In this document: piece by piece, positions 1-6,845 of the stretch
Numbering within the stretch: position 1 is the stretch's first letter
Layout: each line of letters opens with the position of its first letter
NCBI GenBank assembly: GCA_002436085.1
Contig: DIXT01000010.1
Span: 6,904-18,504 of the forward strand
Length of the DNA stretch: 11,601 nucleotides
DNA from: Anaerolineaceae bacterium UBA6073
GTDB taxonomy: Bacteria > Chloroflexota > Anaerolineae > Anaerolineales > Anaerolineaceae
Direction of reading: 5' to 3'
The notes under the pieces: model-generated
Database searches by the model: none
What the model saw: the letters and a program-made list of their open reading frames with translations, nothing else
What the model was told of the DNA's origin: nothing
Made by a program: the position numbers and the translations under genes

Positions 1-34
1 CTTCCGCATTTTTGGCACCGGAAGAATTCTTGCA

Positions 35-139
35 GCGGGGGCTCGCAATGACGAATCGGTGGTCATCGCGATACCCTGAAGGGTACAGGTCCTGCGAGGC
101 GCTCTCCCGTTCAGGCATACAGGCAGATTGCCGCGCCCC
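35..139. repeat. REP-like repeat, copy 1
   Basis: First of two direct copies. Conserved ends are GCGGGGGCTCGCAATGACG (35-53) on the left and a block from GCGCTCTCCCG to CCGCGCCCC on the right (100-139). Read on the minus strand it starts with CGCGGCAATCT-type sequence and ends with CGTCATTGCGAG. That pattern resembles widely scattered bacterial intergenic repeats ending in GTCATTGCGAG. This copy has an additional hairpin, TACCC-TGAA-GGGTA (72-85), that copy 2 lacks. Confidence 0.75.
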
Positions 140-174
140 CTTCGTTTAATTTCCGCTTGTAAGCAATTATTATA

Positions 175-258
175 GCGGGGGCTCGCAATGACGGACCGTG
201 TCACCGCGAGGAATGAAGCGCTCTCCCGGTCAGGCATACAGACAGATTGCCGCGCCCC
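175..258. repeat. REP-like repeat, copy 2
   Basis: Second copy in the same orientation as 35-139, starting 140 bp further on. The left end (175-193) is identical to copy 1, and the right end (about 219-258) differs by a few bases. The middle is about 20 bp shorter than in copy 1, mostly because the TACCC/GGGTA hairpin is missing. Confidence 0.75.
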
Positions 259-338
259 TCCCTGTAGTCAATTGCAATCGTCGGGTTGAAGGACGCAATC
301 CAGCCTACTACTTAAGCCGCGCTTTATCCGTTTGCGGT

Positions 339-344
339 TAAAAT
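339..344 (+). promoter_or_regulatory. Candidate -10 box (TAAAAT) for the kinase-birA operon
   Basis: TAAAAT lies only 6 nt before the kinase ATG at 351 and matches the TATAAT consensus at 5 of 6 bases. If used, transcription would begin at or next to the start codon, giving a leaderless mRNA. This agrees with the absence of a Shine-Dalgarno sequence before 351. No good -35 box is present at the usual distance, so the call is tentative. Confidence 0.3.
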
Positions 345-350
345 AGAAGC

Positions 351-1898
351 ATGCTGCCAGATTACCGCGTACGCCAACGAGATTACTTGCTCGAGATTTC
401 CCGCGCTCTCACCGAAGAACTGGACCTGGAAGCGCTGCTGCTGCGCATCCTGCGAATCTCAATCGAGATGCTAACGGGTCACGCCGGCTTCATCGCGCTG
501 AAGGACGAAAAACGCGGCTGGCACATCGCCGTGCACGAAGGCATCGCCGAGGCGCTGCTCAATTACCTGCAGCGCTGGCTGGAAACGCAGCCATTTCAAT
601 CGGAAGACGAGAGCGAAGCGCACGTCCCTGAAATCAACCGCATGCTGAACGATATCAGCATGGGGATGCTGACAGGCGTGGGCATTAACATGATTGTTCA
701 AAAGCAGGTCATTGGTCAGATTTATGTTTTCCGCAATTACCGCGGGCTGTTTTCCACCAACGACCGCATGCTGCTGACCAGTTTTGCCAACCAGGCAGCC
801 ATTGCAGTGCGCAACGCGCGTCTGTACAACGAAACCCGCGAGCAATCTTTGCGCCTGGAAGCCCTGCTGGATTCGGCTGCCGATGGGATTCTGATCCTCA
901 CGCCCGATCTGAAGGTGGAGCGCGTGAACAAAGCCCTGCAGCGCCTGCTGAATACCAGCGAGGAAACGTGCGTCGGGAAACATTTCGCCGAGGTCATCCG
1001 CTGGGCAAAGCCTCCGCAGGGGGCAACTCTGGAAGAAGCCGTTGCCAGCAATTGGGCGCAAAACCTGCAAAACGTTTTTTACCTGGAAGGCGACCTGATC
1101 CGCGAAGGCTTGCGCGAGCCACTGCCGGTCGGGATTAGCTACGGACCGCTGTTCTCAGCCAACGACGCGCTGCTCAATGTGATTGCCTCCGTGCGGGATA
1201 TTACGCGCTTTCGCACCGCCGAAGAGATGAAGAGCAGCTTCATCTCCGTGGTCAGCCACGAACTGAAAACCCCTATCGCATTGATAAAAGGCTACGTGAG
1301 CACTTTGCGGCGGGATGATGTTGAGTGGGAGCGCGAGATTGTCTCGGAGAGCCTGGCGGTCATCGAGGACGAAGCCGACCACCTGACCGAGATGGTGGAA
1401 GACCTGCTGGACGCGACGCGCCTGCAGGCGGGCGGGCTGACGCTGAAGAAATCGGAACTGTCCATCCCCCAATTGGCGCGCTTTCTTGCCGACAGATATA
1501 CCGCACAGACGGACAGACACAGCTTTGTGGTGGATTTCCCGACCGACTTTCCGACGCTCGCGCTGGATGAAGAAAGAATCCGGCAGGTGCTGACCAACCT
1601 GCTGAACAACGCGATTAAATACAGCCCGGATGGCGAAATTCGCATCAGCGGCAAACTGAGGGCTAAGGACGTGGTTGTGTGCGTGAGCGACCGCGGCCCA
1701 GGCATTGACCCGCGCGATTTGCCGTACGTCTTCGACCGCTTCTATCGCTCGGACGAAGCCGCTAAGACGACCAAGGGCACCGGCCTGGGCTTGTACCTGT
1801 GCCGGGAAATAATCCGCGCGCACGACGGCAAAATTTGGGTGGACGAAACCTACAAAGAAGGCTCGCACATCTGTTTTTCGCTCCCACGCGAAGTTTAG
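351..1898 (+). CDS. Soluble GAF-PAS sensor histidine kinase
   Basis: This 515-residue sensor kinase should autophosphorylate a histidine and pass the phosphate to a response regulator. Domains in order: GAF (about 20-157), PAS (about 166-288), dimerisation/phosphoacceptor HisKA (about 292-360) and HATPase (about 400-513). The H-box is SHELKTP with His303. The N-box is NLLNNAIKYS (416-425), G1 is DRGPGID (447-453), the F-box is FDRFYR (461-466) and G2 is GTGLGL (476-481). I see no signal peptide or membrane segment, so it senses an internal cue, perhaps a small ligand or redox state through GAF/PAS; the ligand cannot be read from sequence. No response regulator is adjacent, so it is an orphan in this window, though a partner could lie to the left. 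It is followed after 7 nt by birA. Starting at the first ATG gives a short helix before GAF; no ribosome site is obvious. Confidence 0.93.
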   Translation: MLPDYRVRQRDYLLEISRALTEELDLEALLLRILRISIEMLTGHAGFIALKDEKRGWHIAVHEGIAEALLNYLQRWLETQPFQSEDESEAHVPEINRMLNDISMGMLTGVGINMIVQKQVIGQIYVFRNYRGLFSTNDRMLLTSFANQAAIAVRNARLYNETREQSLRLEALLDSAADGILILTPDLKVERVNKALQRLLNTSEETCVGKHFAEVIRWAKPPQGATLEEAVASNWAQNLQNVFYLEGDLIREGLREPLPVGISYGPLFSANDALLNVIASVRDITRFRTAEEMKSSFISVVSHELKTPIALIKGYVSTLRRDDVEWEREIVSESLAVIEDEADHLTEMVEDLLDATRLQAGGLTLKKSELSIPQLARFLADRYTAQTDRHSFVVDFPTDFPTLALDEERIRQVLTNLLNNAIKYSPDGEIRISGKLRAKDVVVCVSDRGPGIDPRDLPYVFDRFYRSDEAAKTTKGTGLGLYLCREIIRAHDGKIWVDETYKEGSHICFSLPREV

Positions 1899-1905
1899 GG
1901 CGGCG

Positions 1906-2658
1906 ATGGATTCCGGGCCCGCTCCGCGTGGATTCCAGCATATTCTCCTGCCGGAGACAAACTCCACCAACGATGACTGCCTGAGGTTGGCGGATGCTGG
2001 CGCGCCGGACGGCACGGTAGTGCGCGCCTTACATCAAAGCTCCGGGCGTGGGCGGGGCGGCAGAAGCTGGTTTTCCCGTCCGGAGGCATCGCTGACCTTC
2101 AGCGTTCTTCTGCGCCCTGAAGCGCGGGAGGCGCCTTACCTGACACGTTTCGCGCTGCTCGGGTGCCTGGCGCTGACTCGCGTACTTTTCCGCAACTTCT
2201 CTGTGGAAGCCCAAATTAAATGGCCGAATGATGTGCTCCTTGCGGGGAAAAAAGTATGCGGGGTGCTCACCGAAACCCTCTGGCAGGGTGAAGTTCCCAG
2301 CGCGGTCGTGTTTGGGATGGGGGTAAACCTTTCCGACGAAGCGCTGCCGCCGCAAGCTGAGACGATTTTCCCGGCTGGAAGCCTGGCAGGGCTGGCTGGC
2401 ATCCGCGTCTCCGCGCAGGACCTGTTGAATTTGCTGCTCTTTGAACTTGCCCAAGCGCGCCAGGAACTGCCCACAGCGGGTTTTATCGAGGAAGTCAATG
2501 CGCGCCTGGCTTTTCGCGGGGAGTGGGTGAGCTTGCGGAGAAACGCAGACGCGCCGCGAAGGGCGCGTCCGATATCTGTTGCAGAAGACGGTAGTCTCTG
2601 GGCGGAGGGAGAAGACGGCTTAACCGCCCGTTTTTACTCCGCCGAAATTTCCGGTTGA
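1906..2658 (+). CDS. birA: Biotin-[acetyl-CoA-carboxylase] ligase, no HTH domain
   Basis: This enzyme activates biotin with ATP to biotinyl-AMP and attaches it to the lysine of biotin carboxyl carrier proteins such as that of acetyl-CoA carboxylase. The family signatures are present: STND (20-23), the biotinyl-AMP loop GRGRGGRSW (47-55, family form GRGRxGRxW), KWPNDV (105-110), the GKKVCGVLTE strand with conserved Lys115/Lys116, and GMGVNL (137-142). Residues 204-250 form the small SH3-like C-terminal domain. At 250 residues, with the catalytic domain beginning at once, there is no N-terminal winged helix. It is therefore a ligase only and not the dual ligase-repressor of E. coli. The start ATG lies 7 nt after the kinase stop, with AGGG (1897-1900) as a plausible ribosome site, so the two genes are probably co-transcribed. 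Its last 25 bp overlap the end of gyrA on the opposite strand. Confidence 0.95.
   Translation: MDSGPAPRGFQHILLPETNSTNDDCLRLADAGAPDGTVVRALHQSSGRGRGGRSWFSRPEASLTFSVLLRPEAREAPYLTRFALLGCLALTRVLFRNFSVEAQIKWPNDVLLAGKKVCGVLTETLWQGEVPSAVVFGMGVNLSDEALPPQAETIFPAGSLAGLAGIRVSAQDLLNLLLFELAQARQELPTAGFIEEVNARLAFRGEWVSLRRNADAPRRARPISVAEDGSLWAEGEDGLTARFYSAEISG
2548..2569 (-). terminator. Possible gyrA 3' hairpin inside birA
   Basis: A perfect 8-bp inverted repeat, GACGCGCC (2548-2555) and GGCGCGTC (2562-2569), with a 6-nt loop, lies 65 nt beyond the gyrA stop codon when read on the minus strand. It could end or protect the gyrA transcript. There is no good U-tract (the minus strand continues TGCGTTTCT) and the sequence also encodes birA residues, so this may be chance in GC-rich coding DNA. 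Confidence 0.22.
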
Positions 2659-5234
2659 TCGTCCTGGCTTGCGGGTTGGTCAGCATCCCCGCTCGGGTTA
2701 GCCTCCAGGTCCGGATTGGCATCCACAACCAGGTCGGCATCCACAGCCGGGTTGGCAGTTTCCGCGGGGATGCGGGCGACCGCCGCCAGGCTGTCCCCTT
2801 CGTCCAACACCATTACCTTGACACCCTGGGTTGCCCGTCCCTGGACGGAGACATTGGCGGCCTTCATGCGCAGCACAATCCCAGCGGAAGAAATTAACGT
2901 AATTTCATCGCTTTCCTGCACAACCAGCGCTTCAGCAATGTTGCCAATCCTTGTCAGCGCAGTCGGGTTGAGGGTGGCTACCCCCAGCGTCGCGCGCGAC
3001 TTTGGTATGTATTCTTCCAGCGGGGTGCGTTTTCCGTGCCCTTTTTCGGTCAGCACGAGCAAATAGCCGGCCGGTTCCACTACCGCCATGGCCGCCAGGG
3101 CATCATCCGCGCGCATATGAATACCGGTGACGCCCATAGTAGTGCGGCCGGTGGGTCGGATTTGATTTTCAGAAAATCGGAGCGCTTTGCCGCCGCGCGT
3201 GACGAGCAGCACATCGTCCTGGCCGCTGGTGAGGCAGACCCAACCCAGGCGGTCATCCTCGTCCAGTTTAATGGCGATAAGCCCGGACGGGCGCACATTG
3301 GCAAATTCGGCCAGCGCGATACGTTTGACGCGCCCGCGGCGGGTGGCCATAGTGCAAAAGTTTGCCTGCCCGAAATCCGGTACGGAGAGCAGCGTGGTGA
3401 TGGTTTCATCGGGTTCCAGGTTGATGATATTGACCAGCGCGATGCCCTTGCCCTGCCGGCTTTCTTCCGGGAGTTCGTACACGCGCTCGGAATACACCTT
3501 GCCTTTGTCGGTAAAGAAGAGGAGCGTCGCCAGCGTGTTGCTGCGCACAAAGAAATGCACTTCATCTTCATCCCGCATGGTTTGACCCATCACACCGCGA
3601 CCGCCGCGCCCCTGCGCCCGGTAAGCGCTGTCGGACACGCGTTTGACGTAGCCGCGCTGGGTGATGGAGACAAACACCGGTGTGTCCTGCACCAGGGATT
3701 CGTCTGAAAGGTCGCTGTCCAGGTCGTGGTCAATGCGCGTGCGGCGCTCATCGCCGAACTTTTCGGTGACCTCGTTCAGGTCCGTACGGATTACCTCAAG
3801 GATCTTATGGGGATGGGCAAGCAAATCTTCCAGGTCAGCGATTTGCAGCATCAACTCTTTGTGCTCATCCTCAATTTTCTGGCGTTCCAAAGCAGCCAGC
3901 CGGCGCAGTTGCAAGTCCAGAATAGCCTGGGCCTGGATTTCTGTCAGGGTAAAGCGTTCCATCAGGTTGGTTTTGGCGGTGTCGGCATCCGGGGACGTGC
4001 GGATGGTCTGGATGACAGCATCCAGGTTCGCCAGCGCGATGAGCAGCCCGTCCAGGATGTGGGCGCGTTTTTTGGCTTTGTCCAGCTCGTAGAGCGCGCG
4101 GCGGGTGATAACCACCTGGCGGTGTTCCAGATAATGGAAGAGCGCGCGTTTGAGTGAAAGCGTGCGCGGTTCGCCGTCCACCAATGCCAGCAGCTGCACA
4201 CCGAAGGTGGACTGTAAGGCGGTGAATTTGTAGAGCTGATTGAGCACCTTCTTGGGCTGGGTGCCGCGTTTGAGCTCAATCACGATGCGTAAACCGCGCC
4301 GGTCGGATTCATCGCGCATGTCCGAAATAGCGTCCAGTTTACCGCTGCGCACCAGCTCGGCGATGCGTTCAATCAGGCTGGTTTTGTTCAGCTGATAAGG
4401 GATTTCTGTGATGATGATGGCGAAACGTCCGGCTCGGATTTCCTCAATCTCAGCTACACCGCGCACAGTCAGCTTGCCGCGTCCGGTGCTGTAAGCCTGG
4501 CGGATGCCCTCGCCGCCGACGATGATGCCGCCGGTCGGGAAGTCCGGCCCGGGAACGGCCTGCATCAGGTCCTCAACGCTGACCTCATCAATTTCGTCGT
4601 AGCGGTCGATAAGGATGTTCAGGGCGGCGGTCAGTTCGCGCAGGTTGTGCGGGGGAATATTGGTGGCCATCCCGACCGCGATGCCGTTTGAGCCGTTCAT
4701 CAGAAGGTTCGGCATGCGCGCGGGCAGCACTTCCGGTTCCTGCAGGGAACCGTCGAAGTTATCGACAAAGTCTACGGTCTGTTTATCCAGGTCCAGCAGC
4801 AGTTCTTCGGCGGTTCTGGCGAGGCGGGCTTCGGTGTAACGCATGGCAGCCGGCGAGTCGCCGTCGATGGAGCCAAAGTTGCCCTGCCCGTCCACCAGGG
4901 GGTAGCGCATGGAGAAGTCCTGTGCCATGCGCGCCATGGAATCGTACACCGCTGAGTCGCCGTGGGGATGGTACTTACCCAGCACTTCGCCGACGATTCT
5001 GGCGGATTTTTTATAAGGGGCGTTGGAGCGGTTGCCCAGGTCCAACATCGCGTAGAGGATGCGGCGGTGCACCGGCTTTAGGCCGTCGCGCACATCCGGC
5101 AGGGCACGCGCGACAATGACGCTCATGGCGTAATCCAGATAGGCGGTGCGCATCTGGTTGTCGATATCCACATGCTCCAGATTTCCGGCGTTGTTATTCT
5201 CCGGCACTTCGGGGAGTTCGGTTTCTTCGCTCAT
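2634..5234 (-). CDS. gyrA: DNA gyrase subunit A
   Basis: The 866-residue breakage-reunion subunit of type IIA topoisomerase; with GyrB it introduces negative supercoils using ATP. The N-terminal domain has the conserved run from DGLKPVHRRILYAM to the catalytic tyrosine Tyr133 in AAMRYTEARL. The quinolone-resistance region reads HPHGDSAVYD (89-98). Ser94 and Asp98 correspond to E. coli Ser83 and Asp87, so both positions have the susceptible residues. A coiled-coil region (about 380-480) precedes the six-bladed C-terminal wrapping domain (about 510-820). The GyrA box is QGRGGRG (541-547) rather than the canonical QRRGGKG; it still favours gyrase over topoisomerase IV. Residues 824-866 form an acidic tail with no basic residue and three ANP motifs. 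The start is set by AGGA (5242-5245) 7 nt upstream of ATG. The gene converges with birA, overlapping it by 25 bp. gyrB is not in the window. Confidence 0.98.
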   Translation of the reverse strand: MSEETELPEVPENNNAGNLEHVDIDNQMRTAYLDYAMSVIVARALPDVRDGLKPVHRRILYAMLDLGNRSNAPYKKSARIVGEVLGKYHPHGDSAVYDSMARMAQDFSMRYPLVDGQGNFGSIDGDSPAAMRYTEARLARTAEELLLDLDKQTVDFVDNFDGSLQEPEVLPARMPNLLMNGSNGIAVGMATNIPPHNLRELTAALNILIDRYDEIDEVSVEDLMQAVPGPDFPTGGIIVGGEGIRQAYSTGRGKLTVRGVAEIEEIRAGRFAIIITEIPYQLNKTSLIERIAELVRSGKLDAISDMRDESDRRGLRIVIELKRGTQPKKVLNQLYKFTALQSTFGVQLLALVDGEPRTLSLKRALFHYLEHRQVVITRRALYELDKAKKRAHILDGLLIALANLDAVIQTIRTSPDADTAKTNLMERFTLTEIQAQAILDLQLRRLAALERQKIEDEHKELMLQIADLEDLLAHPHKILEVIRTDLNEVTEKFGDERRTRIDHDLDSDLSDESLVQDTPVFVSITQRGYVKRVSDSAYRAQGRGGRGVMGQTMRDEDEVHFFVRSNTLATLLFFTDKGKVYSERVYELPEESRQGKGIALVNIINLEPDETITTLLSVPDFGQANFCTMATRRGRVKRIALAEFANVRPSGLIAIKLDEDDRLGWVCLTSGQDDVLLVTRGGKALRFSENQIRPTGRTTMGVTGIHMRADDALAAMAVVEPAGYLLVLTEKGHGKRTPLEEYIPKSRATLGVATLNPTALTRIGNIAEALVVQESDEITLISSAGIVLRMKAANVSVQGRATQGVKVMVLDEGDSLAAVARIPAETANPAVDADLVVDANPDLEANPSGDADQPASQDDQPEISAE

Positions 5235-5287
5235 TGAAATATCCTAAGGCTGCGGGGCGGATTTTTTGGGTGCCTGGCAACAGGATT

Positions 5288-5293
5288 ATTATA
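5288..5293 (-). promoter_or_regulatory. gyrA -10 box (TATAAT)
   Basis: On the minus strand a perfect TATAAT lies 53 nt before the gyrA ATG, implying a leader of about 45 nt. No recognisable -35 box is found at the usual distance. That position and the spacer hold a perfect 14-bp palindrome, AAAAGCCGGCTTTT (5298-5311), directly abutted by a second region containing GCTCTAGAGC (5313-5322). Confidence 0.5.
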
Positions 5294-5297
5294 CCCC

Positions 5298-5322
5298 AAA
5301 AGCCGGCTTTTTGCTCTAGAGC
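5298..5322. promoter_or_regulatory. Paired palindromes in the gyrA promoter
   Basis: Two perfect palindromes stand side by side just upstream of the gyrA -10 box: AAAAGCCGGCTTTT (14 bp, 5298-5311) and GCTCTAGAGC (10 bp, 5313-5322). They fill the spacer and the place where a -35 box would be. This is where a repressor or activator site would act, or where supercoiling-driven cruciform formation could influence the promoter. No regulator can be named. The first could in principle be a hairpin, but it is not followed by a U-tract in either direction that ends a gene. Confidence 0.35.
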
Positions 5323-5428
5323 CAAAAATTCACAGGTTTTTCCAATGCAGGCGCGGTTAAAGGGAAAACCCTGAGACAGACGAAGGCAGCGAAATTTTGC
5401 TGAAATTTTCGGATAATTACAGAAAGTC

Positions 5429-5459
5429 AAAAAAGGAGGCTGATGAACCCATCAGCCTC
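5429..5459 (-). terminator. Rho-independent terminator of the FHA gene
   Basis: Read on the minus strand, a 10-bp perfect stem GAGGCTGATG / CATCAGCCTC with a 4-nt GGTT loop is followed by CTTTTTT. It begins 24 nt after the stop codon of the FHA gene (5484-5486). It separates this gene from gyrA, which has its own promoter about 135 nt further on. Confidence 0.93.
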
Positions 5460-5483
5460 AGGGGTTAGATTAAGCTCAGGCGG

Positions 5484-6080
5484 TCAATTAATCGGGCAGC
5501 CCGGCAGTTGGTTGAAGGAGAGCGCGCACCACCAGGAGGCGGGCATGAAGACCAGCACGACGCCCACAATCAGGACAAGCGCCAGCAGGATGAGCAGCAC
5601 AACCAGGAACCAACCCATGCGTTTCTTCTCGCGCACCGGGGTCAGGCTTGGGGCAATCGGCTGCTGCGGAACCGGCGCGGAGACCGGCTGGTAAGCGGCC
5701 TGGGCGGGGGCTTCGGGGGTGTAGAGGGCTGGTTCGGCTTTGGCGGCGCTCACGCGCAGCGGCTCGGTGGCCGCGCCTTTCACTTCGAAGCTCATGACCG
5801 TATTTTCCGCCAGGGTAATCAGGTCGCCGTCTTTAAGCTGCTGCGGGCCGGCGATGCGCACGCCGTTCAGGAAGGTGCCGTTGGTGGAACCGAGGTCTTC
5901 AAGATAGATCGCATCACCGCGGCGCAAAAAGCGGGCGTGCCGGCGGGAGATTTCCGGGTCTGGAACGGGCAGGTCATTGGTCAGGTCGCGGCCTAAGAAA
6001 ACTTCGTCTTTCTCGATGAAGTAGCTGGAGCCGGGGATGGGACCGGACCGCATTACGATAAGGAATTTCTGTTCCGCCAT
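5484..6080 (-). CDS. FHA-domain protein with C-terminal membrane anchor
   Basis: A 198-residue protein with an N-terminal forkhead-associated domain, which binds phosphothreonine peptides. It carries the conserved GR (30-31), SRRH (45-48) and LGSTNGTFLNG (63-73) motifs. An Ala/Pro-rich linker (about 102-150) leads to KKR (152-154) and one hydrophobic segment (about 156-179), then a 19-residue tail with Cys185 and Cys195. The basic residues before the segment place the FHA domain in the cytoplasm and the tail outside. It probably tethers a Ser/Thr-phosphorylated partner to the membrane, but no kinase or partner is encoded here. I chose the ATG at 6080 because AAAGGAG (6087-6093) lies 6 nt before it. 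The longer reading frame opens at a TTG (6152) that is itself part of the -35 box. The gene is a single unit with its own promoter and terminator. Confidence 0.9.
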   Translation of the reverse strand: MAEQKFLIVMRSGPIPGSSYFIEKDEVFLGRDLTNDLPVPDPEISRRHARFLRRGDAIYLEDLGSTNGTFLNGVRIAGPQQLKDGDLITLAENTVMSFEVKGAATEPLRVSAAKAEPALYTPEAPAQAAYQPVSAPVPQQPIAPSLTPVREKKRMGWFLVVLLILLALVLIVGVVLVFMPASWWCALSFNQLPGCPIN

Positions 6081-6123
6081 GGTGTGCTCCTTTGGGTCAG
6101 GGGTCGAAATGCTTAACAGATAT

Positions 6124-6152
6124 AGTTTACTGATTTTGGGCGCGGATGTCAA
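6124..6152 (-). promoter_or_regulatory. Promoter of the FHA gene
   Basis: On the minus strand a perfect -35 box TTGACA (6147-6152) is followed by a 17-nt spacer and a -10 box TAAACT (6124-6129), 4 of 6 to consensus. Transcription would begin near 6117, leaving a leader of about 37 nt before the ATG at 6080. This is the best promoter in the window. Confidence 0.75.
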
Positions 6153-6314
6153 TCAGGGGGAGGAGGGGGCTGGTCGGCCCGACGCTCGCTTGTCATCCTG
6201 GACTTGCAAAGGGGCTACTCTTTTTACTCTCAAGATTCTCGCTTGGAGGTCAGTAGGAAAGACTCTCCCGTTCCTGCTTGGTCTCCCGGGCAGCCAGTCT
6301 GACGTTTATTGCTG

Positions 6315-6388
6315 GTAGGGGCGAAGCATCCCAGGGCAACGCATTGTCTCAACGGAAGAAACAATATTTAAGGATGCTTCGCCCCTAC
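6315..6388. repeat. Repeat element A1 (inverted 17-bp ends)
   Basis: Perfect inverted ends GTAGGGGCGAAGCATCC (6315-6331) and GGATGCTTCGCCCCTAC (6372-6388) enclose a 40-nt interior. Past a shared CAGGG start, the interior differs from that of A2-A4. Confidence 0.9.
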
Positions 6389-6423
6389 TTCCAAAACCAG
6401 GTATGGTATTAAGCTGAAAGAAA

Positions 6424-6475
6424 GAGACCTGCGGTCACGACCCCTCGGGCGGTCTGGAGACCGGCGAGAGCAGAG
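6424..6475. repeat. Repeat module B1 (52 bp, hairpin-forming)
   Basis: Runs from GAGACC to GCAGAG. It contains a small hairpin GACC-TGC-GGTC and a larger one, CGGTC-TGGA-GACCG, whose flanks CTCG and CGAG can extend the stem. The joint after it has CTCTCCCGTTC before GGTCTCC, as in the truncated joint before A1. Confidence 0.85.
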
Positions 6476-6532
6476 ATTCTCCCGTTCCTGCTTGGTCTCC
6501 AGGGCGGGCAGCCAACCTGGCGTTTATTGCTG

Positions 6533-6603
6533 GTAGGGGCGAAGCATCCCAGGGAAGATGTTCCACCTATCCGATATGCAGATTATGGATGCTTCGCCCT
6601 TAC
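6533..6603. repeat. Repeat element A2 (inverted 17-bp ends)
   Basis: The left arm matches A1 and the right arm (6587-6603) has one change (CCCTTAC for CCCCTAC). The 37-nt interior is shared with A3 and A4. The right arm plus the following linker y is identical over 47 bp (6586-6632) to 11507-11553. Confidence 0.9.
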
Positions 6604-6639
6604 GTCCGGAACAAACAAATGGCATTGAGCTATGTGAAG

Positions 6640-6691
6640 GAGACCTTCGGTCACGACCCCTCGCGCGGTCTGGAGACCGGCGAGAGCAGAG
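6640..6691. repeat. Repeat module B2 (52 bp, hairpin-forming)
   Basis: Same structure as B1, but the small hairpin has the triloop TTC instead of TGC, a variant shared with B5 at the far array. The lower stem is complete here: CTCGC (6660-6664) with GCGAG (6680-6684), one bulged G, then CGGTC-TGGA-GACCG. GGAGACC (6639-6645) can also pair with GGTCTCC (6701-6707). Confidence 0.85.
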
Positions 6692-6739
6692 TTCTTGCTT
6701 GGTCTCCAGGGCGGGCAGCCAGCCTGGCGTATATTGCTG

Positions 6740-6810
6740 GCAGGGGCGAAGCATCCCAGGGAAGATGTTCCACCTATCTGATATGCAGATTATGGATGCT
6801 TCGCCCTTAC
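6740..6810. repeat. Repeat element A3 (inverted 17-bp ends)
   Basis: The left arm begins GCAG instead of GTAG (6740-6756) and the right arm is 6794-6810. The interior differs from A2 and A4 by a single base (CTG for CCG near 6779). Confidence 0.9.
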
Positions 6811-6845
6811 GTCCAAAACTAGGAATGGTATTAAGCTGAAAGAAA

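Larger units (their letters stand above)
1..350. other. Non-coding region upstream of the kinase gene
   Basis: No credible coding sequence is visible on either strand. The stretch holds a 6-bp inverted repeat at its left edge (CTTCCG at 1-6, CGGAAG at 19-24), which overlaps a 10-bp palindrome AAGAATTCTT at 22-31. It then holds two direct copies of a REP-like repeat (35-139 and 175-258), and about 90 bp of unique sequence before the kinase start. The left inverted repeats could belong to the end of a gene outside the window, but there is no U-tract that would make them a convincing terminator. Confidence 0.6.

Noticed and set aside
2590..2640. Terminator-like ACGG...CCGT followed by TTTTT at the end of birA
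   Set aside because: The stem is only 4 bp and the T-run lies before the birA stop codon, within the coding sequence.
3036..3707. 223-residue open frame antisense to gyrA, and similar frames under the other genes
   Set aside because: Long antisense frames are expected opposite GC-rich coding sequence. gyrA is unmistakable here, and the antisense products show no recognisable domain.
6081..6152. 24-residue N-terminal extension of the FHA protein from TTG at 6152
   Set aside because: The TTG is part of the -35 box of the gene's own promoter. The ATG at 6080 has a strong AAAGGAG ribosome site.
6558..6839. Open frames through array 1 with a repeated peptide containing MDASPLRP
   Set aside because: The repetition comes from the DNA repeats themselves. 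The frames run through hairpin arms on both strands, have no ribosome sites and resemble no protein.
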